A stretch of 9,077 nt of DNA from assembly GCA_021812505.1 (NCBI GenBank), contig JAKANG010000022.1, positions 1 to 9,077 of the forward strand, written 5' to 3'. This DNA comes from Pseudomonadota bacterium (GTDB taxonomy: Bacteria; Pseudomonadota; Alphaproteobacteria; Rhizobiales; Beijerinckiaceae). Positions 1 through 6,241 of this stretch are shown piece by piece; position 1 is the first letter of the stretch; each line of letters begins with the position of its first letter. The notes under the pieces were generated by a model. It made no database searches and had not been told where the DNA came from. It worked only from the letters and a program-made list of their open reading frames with translations. A program made the translations under genes and the position numbers.

Positions 1-1
1 A

Positions 2-91
2 ATCACTTTTGCCGGCGGGTCCAACCTGGCGATGAATTGCAGTTCCCTGGGGGTTCGCCAGATCGGCGCTGCCGCAACACTTGTCGAGTGA
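2..91 (+). CDS. TadG-like Tad pilus protein, C-terminal end (partial)
   Basis: The reading frame is open from the left edge of the window to a TGA at 89-91, giving 29 residues (starting ITFAGGSNLAMN and ending AATLVE). The short tail, with a lone Cys in NCSSLGV and a final LVE, resembles the C-termini of TadG-like/vWA-type pilus proteins of Hyphomicrobiales. The call rests mainly on context: two TadE-like pseudopilin genes follow 6 bases downstream, and TadG-TadE-TadE order is common in Tad clusters. TadG-like proteins are thought to act in the inner membrane or periplasm during Flp pilus assembly. The catalytic or binding parts lie outside the window, so the identity stays moderate. Confidence 0.55.
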   Translation: MTFAGGSNLAMNCSSLGVRQIGAAATLVE

Positions 92-97
92 TTCCAC

Positions 98-595
98 ATG
101 ACCTCACGACCTTTCTCCCATCCCGCCCGGACTCGCGCCAAATCGTGCTCGGCGCGCTCTTCCTTCCTGCGCTCCACCGACGGCAACGCGTTGATCGAGT
201 CCGCGTTCGTCCTGCCGATCGCCATCTATCTTTTCGTGGGCGTCGTTGATTACGGCGTTGGCCTTTACCGCGCCATGGAAGTGAAGCAGGCGGCGCAGAT
301 CGGCGCGCAATATGCCGTCATCAACGGCTTTAACGCCAATGCGATCTCGCAGGCCGTGGTCAATTCGACGCCTTTTTCGAGCGTCTCGGCCAGCCCGGCG
401 CCCACATCCTATTGTGGATGCGCCTCGATCACCGGCGTGGTTCAGGCCGCCTGCGGTACGACATGCAGCGATGGAACCGCTGCCGGAACATATGTCTCGG
501 TGAATTCCGCAGCCAGTTATTCCACCATTTTGCGTTATCCCTCGATTCCCAACAGCTTCGCGTTGAGCGGAGCGGCGACCGTGAGGCTGAAATGA
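98..595 (+). CDS. TadE-like minor pseudopilin of a Tad/Flp pilus
   Basis: The product has 165 residues. Residues 1-29 are a basic, polar leader ending in DG. Residues 31-53 form one hydrophobic segment (ALIESAFVLPIAIYLFVGVV). If the prepilin peptidase cuts after Gly29, Glu34 falls at mature position +5, the hallmark of type IV pilins and TadE/TadF pseudopilins. The periplasmic part carries a Cys-rich loop (Cys106, 108, 119, 123), suggesting disulfides. TadE proteins are minor components needed for Flp pilus biogenesis. The ATG lies 6 bases after the upstream stop, with a weak GAG at 86-88 as possible ribosome binding site. The stop overlaps the next start (ATGA at 592-595), indicating translational coupling. 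The family call is strong; whether it is TadE or TadF proper cannot be settled. Confidence 0.88.
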   Translation: MTSRPFSHPARTRAKSCSARSSFLRSTDGNALIESAFVLPIAIYLFVGVVDYGVGLYRAMEVKQAAQIGAQYAVINGFNANAISQAVVNSTPFSSVSASPAPTSYCGCASITGVVQAACGTTCSDGTAAGTYVSVNSAASYSTILRYPSIPNSFALSGAATVRLK

Positions 596-978
596 GACTG
601 CTCGCCCTGCTCAAACAGGCCGATGGGGCCGCCGCCGTCGAATTCGCCTTCGTCGGGCCGATCTTTCTTGTCCTCTTGCTGGCGATTTTGCAGTCGGGCA
701 TGATGTTATGGACCCAACTCGGTCTTGAGCACGCGGTCGAATCCGCCGCGCGATGCTCCGCTGTCAACGGCACGATCTGCGGCACGTCGTCCGCCGTGCA
801 GACCTATGCGGCTTCGCAGGCTTATGGTCTCAACCTGCCGAGTTCGACTTTCAGCTACAGCAAATCGACTTGCGGGAATCTCGTTTCCGGCTCCTATACC
901 TATTATTTCCTCACGCGGGCGTTCGGGACCGCCTCGGTTCCGCTCTCGGCTCAGGCTTGCTTTCCGAGCCAAAGCTGA
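592..978 (+). CDS. second TadE-like minor pseudopilin
   Basis: The product has 128 residues from the ATG at 592, which overlaps the previous stop as ATGA. The same frame is open further upstream, but that part runs inside the preceding pilin gene, and the overlap start gives a normal short prepilin leader. Residues 1-12 (MRLLALLKQADG) are the leader. Cleavage after Gly12 would place Glu17 at mature +5. Residues 18-40 are the hydrophobic helix (FAFVGPIFLVLLLAILQSGM). Four Cys (55, 63, 94, 123) are spread over the periplasmic domain and could form two disulfides. It is shorter than its neighbour and clearly divergent from it, so it is a distinct minor pilin and not a recent duplicate. Predicted to sit in the inner membrane and be assembled with the Flp pilus. 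Confidence 0.88.
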   Translation: MRLLALLKQADGAAAVEFAFVGPIFLVLLLAILQSGMMLWTQLGLEHAVESAARCSAVNGTICGTSSAVQTYAASQAYGLNLPSSTFSYSKSTCGNLVSGSYTYYFLTRAFGTASVPLSAQACFPSQS

Positions 979-1044
979 ACCGGGGGGGCTGATCGAGGCT
1001 TGCATTTGATTTGCCGGCCTTGCAAACTCGCCCAGGCGCGCAAC

Positions 1045-1050
1045 GGGAGG
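1045..1050 (+). promoter_or_regulatory. Shine-Dalgarno GGGAGG that fixes a TTG start
   Basis: GGGAGG sits 8 bases upstream of the TTG at 1059-1061. No in-frame ATG lies upstream of 1089, and an earlier TTG at 1011 has no comparable purine-rich site. The spacing is ideal, so translation of the methyltransferase probably begins at 1059. Confidence 0.7.
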
Positions 1051-1058
1051 CCGCGGAA

Positions 1059-2057
<999 letters not shown>

Positions 2058-2113
2058 CGAGCCGGCGCCTTGGTGGCAAGGGCGCAGGAATGCCGGCGAG
2101 AATCGGGCCGCAA

Positions 2114-2145
2114 TGATTGGGCTGCCGGCATCCCGGCATCAATCA
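2114..2145 (+). terminator. hairpin downstream of the methyltransferase gene, possible terminator
   Basis: An interrupted inverted repeat: TGATTG (2114-2119) pairs with CAATCA (2140-2145), and TGCCGG (2123-2128) with CCGGCA (2133-2138), closing a CATC loop. A GGC/T internal loop separates the two 6-bp stems. It lies 56 bases after the methyltransferase stop and has no T-tract, so it is either a weak or factor-dependent terminator or an mRNA-stabilising structure. Confidence 0.35.
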
Positions 2146-2204
2146 GCCCGTAGCGATCGCTCCCCCGAGGCGCCGCCCGCCCGTCGCATTGAATCTCGGC
2201 CCGA

Positions 2205-2213
2205 TGCTATAAT
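2205..2213 (+). promoter_or_regulatory. perfect extended -10 promoter element (TGCTATAAT)
   Basis: TGC followed directly by TATAAT matches the sigma-70-type extended -10 consensus (TGnTATAAT) at every defined base. This is unusual in such GC-rich DNA. No good -35 lies at 16-18 bases: the nearest, TTGAAT at 2189-2194, leaves only 13. Extended -10 elements can work without a -35. Transcription would begin near 2220 and leave a leader of about 155 bases before the protease-Hint gene. Activity is inferred from sequence only. Confidence 0.5.
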
Positions 2214-2236
2214 TCTCGTAGCGAATCAGACGCTTC

Positions 2237-2380
2237 ATGCAAGACGCCTCGGCGCGGGCGTGGGGTGACGATGTTCGCGCTCGGACAGCGCGGCGGCCGC
2301 CGCCGGGGGGCGACGCGCTGCGGCCAAGAATCTGTCAGCGGCGCGAGCAGGCCTCGAACCATCTGGAGACGTCATCATGA
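2237..2380 (+). CDS. possible leader ORF coupled to the protease-Hint gene (doubtful)
   Basis: An ATG at 2237 opens 47 codons that end in a TGA at 2378-2380, overlapping the ATG of the next gene as ATGA. The peptide begins MQDASARAWGDDVRARTARR and is Arg/Pro-rich, with no recognisable domain. No Shine-Dalgarno precedes it. In GC-rich DNA an open stretch of this size can occur by chance, so it is listed mainly because of the start-stop overlap and its position just after the predicted transcription start. Confidence 0.18.
   Translation: MQDASARAWGDDVRARTARRPPPGGDALRPRICQRREQASNHLETSS
2284..2336 (+). repeat. inverted repeats in the leader of the protease-Hint gene
   Basis: CAGCGCG (2286-2292) is exactly complementary to CGCGCTG (2314-2320). 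Between them lies a GC-rich loop, and the perfect 12-base palindrome CGGCGGCCGCCG covers 2291-2302. GACAG (2284-2288) can instead pair with CTGTC (2332-2336), giving a competing fold. The leader RNA is therefore likely to be structured upstream of the GGAG ribosome binding site at 2365-2368. No known riboswitch was recognised. Confidence 0.4.
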
Positions 2381-4122
2381 GCCTGACGATTGTGCCAACT
2401 TTTGATAGTTCGGTTACGAAGTCAGGCGACGCTACGGGTTACGAGTCGGCGGTGAACACCGCGATCAATTTTTTCGAACAGCACTTCACCAATGTGAATA
2501 ATGTTGTCGTCGATCTGACCTTCAGTTTCAATTCGTCCACCAATGGACAACTGAGCGAAAATAAGTCGAACTACCAACAATATACATACGCGCAGGTTTA
2601 CAATGCGATCCTGACGGTGGATGGCGCCGGATCGGCGACCGCCACGCAGCAGCAAGCCGCGGCGACGTTGGCGAGCCAGTTCGGTCTCATCGACCCGACC
2701 CAGGGCGGGAACTTCTGGCTGACGTCGGCCGACGCGCGCGCGCTTGGCCTTGCGACGGCGTCGTCGGCGCCGCCGTCCGACTCGACCATCACGCTCAACA
2801 GCGGCTACAGCTACACCTGGTCGCAGTCGGGCGGCATCGCCAGCAACACTTATGACGCGGTCGGGACTTTCGAACACGAAATTTCCGAAGCCCTCGGCCG
2901 CACCGCCTGGCTTGGCCAGAACATTTTCGGCGATGGCGCCGATTACAACATTTTGGACCTCTTCCATTATGGCTCCGCGGGGCAACTGGCGGAGCCGTTC
3001 GATCGGGCGGCTTACAGCGCCTTCACCAACGGCGGCTCCGCCTATTTCTCCCTCGACGGCGGCGTAACCCAGGGCCTGACCTTTTCGTCCTATAGCGAAG
3101 TCAGCGGCGGCACGGATGTCGCCGATTGGAGTTACGCGGTGACTGGCGATTCGTTCGGCTACGCCACTTCCGGTTTGGTGGACGCCATCTCGCCGACCGA
3201 CATGCAGACTCTCAATGTCCTCGGCTACTCCGAGATATCGCCCGCCTGTTATTGCGCCGGGACACGGATCGCCGCGGCGCGTGGCGAAGTTGCGGTGGAG
3301 GATCTGAAGATCGGCGATCTTGTCCGCACCATGTCCGGCGCGTTTCGGCCACTCAAATGGATCGGGCGGCGGGCCTATTCGGCCCGCTTCGCGGGCAATC
3401 ATCCCGATTTATTGCCCATTCGCTTCAAGACGGGTTCGCTGGCGGACAACGTTCCGGCGCGCGATCTGCTGGTTTCGCCGAAACACGCCATGTTCCTCGA
3501 CGGCGTGCTGATCCCCGCCGAGCAACTCGTCAATGGCGCGACCATCGTCCAGGAGCAGCCAGGGAACGACGTCCATTATTTCCACCTCGAACTCGAAACC
3601 CATGACGTTCTGATTGCCGAAGGCGCCTTCTCCGAAAGCTTCGTCGACGACGACAGTCGCGGCATGTTCCAGAATGCGCACGAGTTCCGCGAACTTTATC
3701 CCGACGAGCGGCGCAAGGAAGCCGCCTATTGCGCGCCCCGCGCCGATGACGGTTACACCCTCGACGGCGCGCGCCGGCGCCTCGCCGGGCGCGCCGGTCT
3801 TCCCTACCCGAAAGCGCCTGACTTCAGCATGCTGTGCGGCGCGGTCGAGCATTGCGACCACGAGGGCGTCTCGGGATGGGCGCTCAACACGGCTTGTCGG
3901 GATGCCCCTGTCTGCCTCGACGTGATCGTCGATGGGGTGTTCACGGACTATGCCTTTGCAGAAGCCGCGCGGGAAAAAGGCGGCCGGAGCTTCGCCCTGC
4001 GCTTCCCCGCCGCCCTCGATCCGTCCCGCCCGCATGAAATCGAACTACGGCGCTCGGCCGATGGGGCGTTGCTGGAAAAAGTCCTGCTGCCCGAGGCCCG
4101 CGGGGCGTTTCGCGCCGGTTGA
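2377..4122 (+). CDS. metalloprotease-like protein fused to a Hedgehog/intein (Hint) domain
   Basis: The product has 581 residues. The ATG is preceded by GGAG (2365-2368) at 8 bases. Residues ~1-288 resemble the secreted zinc-metalloprotease family I know as NF038122: an ALGL segment (~122-125), FEHEISEALGR (165-175) with the putative zinc/catalytic residues His167 and Glu168, ILDLFHYGSAG (192-202), AYFSLDGG (222-229), and a closing MQTLNVLGY (276-284). Residues ~291-425 form a Hint_2-type domain: nucleophile-position Cys291 in CYCAGTRI, VEDLKIGDLV (307-316), block-B-like SPKH (367-370), LIPAEQLVNG and HDVLIAEG (409-416). Residues ~485-575 form a third domain with GVSGWALN (497-504) and RPHEIELRR (551-559), a pattern seen in rhizobial glycosyltransferases and Hint proteins. 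There is no Sec signal peptide, so export by a type I system is possible but unproven. Hint domains can cleave or esterify at Cys; whether this one does is unknown. Confidence 0.8.
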   Translation: MSLTIVPTFDSSVTKSGDATGYESAVNTAINFFEQHFTNVNNVVVDLTFSFNSSTNGQLSENKSNYQQYTYAQVYNAILTVDGAGSATATQQQAAATLASQFGLIDPTQGGNFWLTSADARALGLATASSAPPSDSTITLNSGYSYTWSQSGGIASNTYDAVGTFEHEISEALGRTAWLGQNIFGDGADYNILDLFHYGSAGQLAEPFDRAAYSAFTNGGSAYFSLDGGVTQGLTFSSYSEVSGGTDVADWSYAVTGDSFGYATSGLVDAISPTDMQTLNVLGYSEISPACYCAGTRIAAARGEVAVEDLKIGDLVRTMSGAFRPLKWIGRRAYSARFAGNHPDLLPIRFKTGSLADNVPARDLLVSPKHAMFLDGVLIPAEQLVNGATIVQEQPGNDVHYFHLELETHDVLIAEGAFSESFVDDDSRGMFQNAHEFRELYPDERRKEAAYCAPRADDGYTLDGARRRLAGRAGLPYPKAPDFSMLCGAVEHCDHEGVSGWALNTACRDAPVCLDVIVDGVFTDYAFAEAAREKGGRSFALRFPAALDPSRPHEIELRRSADGALLEKVLLPEARGAFRAG

Positions 4123-4123
4123 C

Positions 4124-4143
4124 GCGGCGCTCCTCGCGGCCGC
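4124..4143. terminator. hairpin between convergent genes, possible bidirectional terminator
   Basis: GCGGC (4124-4128) pairs with GCCGC (4139-4143) in the 21-base gap between the stops of the protease-Hint gene (+) and the hydrolase gene (-). Two more pairs are possible if one base bulges. There is no T-tract in either direction, so its role as terminator is only suggested by position. Confidence 0.3.
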
Positions 4144-4830
4144 TTACACGATCTTTGTCCGCACCTCGCCGACGCCCGCGATTTCGCCAAGCAGAACATC
4201 GCCGCGCTCCAGCGGGCCGACGCCGGACGGCGTGCCGGTGAAGATCAGGTCGCCCGGCGCCAGCGCCACATAGGTCGAGAGCGCCGCGACGGTTTCCGGC
4301 ACGGACCAGATCAGGTCGGCGAGTTCGCCATCCTGGCGGATCGCGCCATTGACCTTCAGCGCGATGCGGCCGGTCTTCGGATGGCCGATGCGCGCCGCCG
4401 GATGGATGAGGCCGAGCGGCGCAGAAAAGTCGAAGCCCTTGCTCATGTCCCAAGGCTTGCCGGTCTTGCGCGCCTCCGCCTGGATGTCGCGGCGGGTCAG
4501 GTCGAGACCCGCGGCATAGCCGAAGACATGGTCGAGCGCCTTGTCGGCGGGGATGCCGGCGCCGCCCGCGCCGACAGCGACGACGAGTTCGATCTCATGA
4601 TGGAGGTTTTTGGTCAGGCTGGGGTAGGGGGCGTCGGCGCCGTTGACGACGATGGAATCGGCGGGCTTGGTGAAGAAGATCGGCGGCTCGCGGGACGGGT
4701 CGCCGCCCATTTCGCGGACATGGGCGGCGTAATTCTGGCCGACGCAGAAAATGCGTCGCACGGGGAACAGGCCGCCGCCGGCGACCGGAGCGGCGGCTTG
4801 CGGCGGCGGCGGAAAGACATATTCGCTCAT
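4144..4830 (-). CDS. fumarylacetoacetate hydrolase (FAH) family protein, acylpyruvate/fumarylpyruvate hydrolase-like
   Basis: The product has 228 residues, close to the small single-domain FAH proteins such as E. coli YcgM (about 219) and fumarylpyruvate hydrolases. The ATG at 4830 is preceded by GGAG (complement of 4838-4841) at 7 bases. Family features in order are RRIFCVGQNYAAHVREMG (25-42), the substrate-loop PPIFFTKPAD (49-58), metal ligands Glu79 and Glu81 in HHEIELVV, Asp110 in GLDLTRRDIQ, Lys131 in DMSKGFD, and TGTPSGVG (198-205). These enzymes use Mg2+ or Mn2+ to cut the C-C bond of 2,4-diketo acids such as acylpyruvates or fumarylpyruvate, or decarboxylate oxaloacetate. The exact substrate is not readable from sequence. 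It lies 19 bases after the MFS gene, so co-transcription and a shared substrate are likely. It is cytoplasmic. Confidence 0.88.
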   Translation of the reverse strand: MSEYVFPPPPQAAAPVAGGGLFPVRRIFCVGQNYAAHVREMGGDPSREPPIFFTKPADSIVVNGADAPYPSLTKNLHHEIELVVAVGAGGAGIPADKALDHVFGYAAGLDLTRRDIQAEARKTGKPWDMSKGFDFSAPLGLIHPAARIGHPKTGRIALKVNGAIRQDGELADLIWSVPETVAALSTYVALAPGDLIFTGTPSGVGPLERGDVLLGEIAGVGEVRTKIV

Positions 4831-4849
4831 TTCGATTCTCCAGGAAGAT

Positions 4850-6073
4850 TCATTCGGCCGGCTGGGCGAGCGGTTCGACCGGGGCTTCGACGATCGGCAG
4901 GTTGATGAGCGCCGACATCACGCCCAGAGCGATCGAAAGCAGCCAGACCGGCAGGTAAGAGCCTGTGCTGGCGCGGAAAAATCCGCCGAGCAGCACGCCG
5001 AGGAAGCCGCCGACCTGATGCGAGAAAAAGGCGAAGCCATAGAGCATCGTGAGACTTCCGGCGCCGAACATCTGGCTGATCAGCGACGAGGTTGGCGGCA
5101 CGGTCGAAAGCCAGAGCAGGCCGGTGACGGCGCCGAAGAGGAGCGCCGACGTCGGACTTGGCGGCAAAGCGATGAAGAGCGCGGTCGCGACGGCGCGCGA
5201 CAGGTAGATCGTCGAGAGAATGAAACGGCGCGGAACCCACATGCCGAGCCAGCCGGAAAAGAGCGAACCGAAAATGTTGAAGGCGCCGACGAGCGCGATG
5301 GCCCAGTAGCCGACGACGGGCGACAGGCCGCTCTCGACGATATAGCGCTGGAAATGGACCGTGATGAAGGCGAGCTGGAAGCCGCAGGTGAAGAAGCCGA
5401 GCACGAGCAGCACATAGGATCGGTGGCCCAGCGCCCGGCGGAAGGTCGCGCCTTGTCCACCACCCTGCGCTGGGAAGGCGGCCGGCGGGCTGGAAAGAGC
5501 CAGCGACAGCGGAATGATGGGCAGGATCGACGCCGCGAAGCCTAGCGCCGCGCCCTCCCAGCCGAAACGGTCGATCAGAGCGCCGGCGAGCGGCGAGAAC
5601 AGGAACTGGCCGAAGGAGCCAGCGGCGGTGGCCGCGCCGAAGGCGTAGCTCAGTCGGCGCGGCGGCAGCAGCTTGGCGAAGGAGCCGAGCACCAGATTGA
5701 ACGAGGCGCCGGAAAGCCCGAAGCCGATCAGGACGCCGGCCCCGAGTTCGAAACCCAGGGACGACTGCGCCTGGGCCATCAGCGCGAGGCCTGCGGCGTA
5801 AAGCAAGGCGCCGCCGATCAGCACGTAACGGGAGCCGAAACGGTCAGCCAGAGCGCCGGCGAAGGGCTGGCCGACGCCCCAGAGCAGGTTCTGCGCGGCG
5901 AGCGCGACGGAAAAGGCGTCCTGCCCCCAGGAGCGGGACGAGAACACCGGCAACTGAAAGGCGCCCATCACCGAGCGCGGGCCGAAGGACAGCATGGCGA
6001 CGAGGCAGCCGGCGAGCACGATGGCGCCCGCGGGCAATCCGGCAGCGCTTTTCCGGGGTTCAGCCTGGCTCAA
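4850..6073 (-). CDS. MFS transporter, monocarboxylate/oxalate-formate-antiporter-like
   Basis: From the TTG at 6073 the product has 407 residues with about 12 hydrophobic segments. That start has GGAG (complement of 6082-6085) 8 bases upstream; an in-frame ATG at 6109 or 6193 would add an Arg-rich tail of 12 or 40 residues with no good ribosome binding site. The first half has GPRSVMGAF (31-39), WGVGQPFAGALADRFGSR (65-82; the MFS motif A region between helices 2 and 3) and TAAGSFGQFLFSPLAG (149-164). The second half has FITVHFQRYIVESGLS (236-251) and NIFGSLFSGWLG (266-277). These fit the monocarboxylate/oxalate-formate group of the major facilitator superfamily. It sits in the inner membrane. 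Pairing with the downstream FAH-family hydrolase suggests import of a carboxylate that the enzyme then cleaves; direction and substrate are inferred. Confidence 0.87.
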   Translation of the reverse strand: MSQAEPRKSAAGLPAGAIVLAGCLVAMLSFGPRSVMGAFQLPVFSSRSWGQDAFSVALAAQNLLWGVGQPFAGALADRFGSRYVLIGGALLYAAGLALMAQAQSSLGFELGAGVLIGFGLSGASFNLVLGSFAKLLPPRRLSYAFGAATAAGSFGQFLFSPLAGALIDRFGWEGAALGFAASILPIIPLSLALSSPPAAFPAQGGGQGATFRRALGHRSYVLLVLGFFTCGFQLAFITVHFQRYIVESGLSPVVGYWAIALVGAFNIFGSLFSGWLGMWVPRRFILSTIYLSRAVATALFIALPPSPTSALLFGAVTGLLWLSTVPPTSSLISQMFGAGSLTMLYGFAFFSHQVGGFLGVLLGGFFRASTGSYLPVWLLSIALGVMSALINLPIVEAPVEPLAQPAE

Positions 6074-6081
6074 TCTTGCCG

Positions 6082-6085
6082 CTCC
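6082..6085 (-). promoter_or_regulatory. Shine-Dalgarno (GGAG) supporting the TTG start of the MFS gene
   Basis: On the minus strand GTGGAG is followed by an 8-base spacer and TTG at 6073-6071. The resulting N-terminus (MSQAEPRKSAAGLPAG) runs directly into the first transmembrane helix, as expected for MFS proteins. Confidence 0.6.
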
Positions 6086-6134
6086 ACTCTTGACCCGCAA
6101 AGCTAGCATCGCCCGCGCAAGGCGTCTTTGTGCC

Positions 6135-6157
6135 GTTGCAAGGCTGGTTTGGCAACC
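6135..6157. promoter_or_regulatory. possible operator in the divergent intergenic region
   Basis: GTTGC (6135-6139) and GCAAC (6152-6156) form a dyad with 12 bases between. A shorter dyad GGTT (6146-6149) / AACC (6154-6157) overlaps it. The site lies between the divergent MFS and glutamate-synthase-like genes (6074-6241). No convincing sigma-70 promoter was seen on either strand and no regulator gene is adjacent, so this is only a candidate binding site. Confidence 0.2.
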
Positions 6158-6241
6158 GGCCCGGCGGCGGGGCCATGAAATTGGCGCCGACATGAAATGC
6201 TATGCGACGCCCTCGCCCGGAGGAGCGCCAAAGGAACGCCC

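Noticed and set aside
1011..1058. Upstream TTG start adding 16 residues to the methyltransferase
   Set aside because: No ribosome binding site precedes 1011, while GGGAGG is ideally placed before TTG 1059 and the family normally starts just before the GFW segment.
2189..2213. Classical -35/-10 pair TTGAAT and TATAAT
   Set aside because: The spacer is only 13 bases, too short for a standard sigma-70 promoter. The extended -10 reading is preferred.
2422..3402. 326-codon minus-strand frame opposite the protease half of the Hint protein
   Set aside because: The product is Arg-rich with a GRRRRRRRR-like run and has no recognisable domain.
4751..5545. 264-codon plus-strand frame over the MFS gene
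   Set aside because: Extremely Arg/Glu/Asp-rich translation is the typical shadow of a hydrophobic membrane-protein gene on the other strand.
6074..6193. N-terminal extension of the MFS protein from ATG 6193 or ATG 6109
   Set aside because: The added residues are Arg-rich and lack a good ribosome binding site. TTG 6073 has GGAG at 8 bases and gives a usual MFS length.
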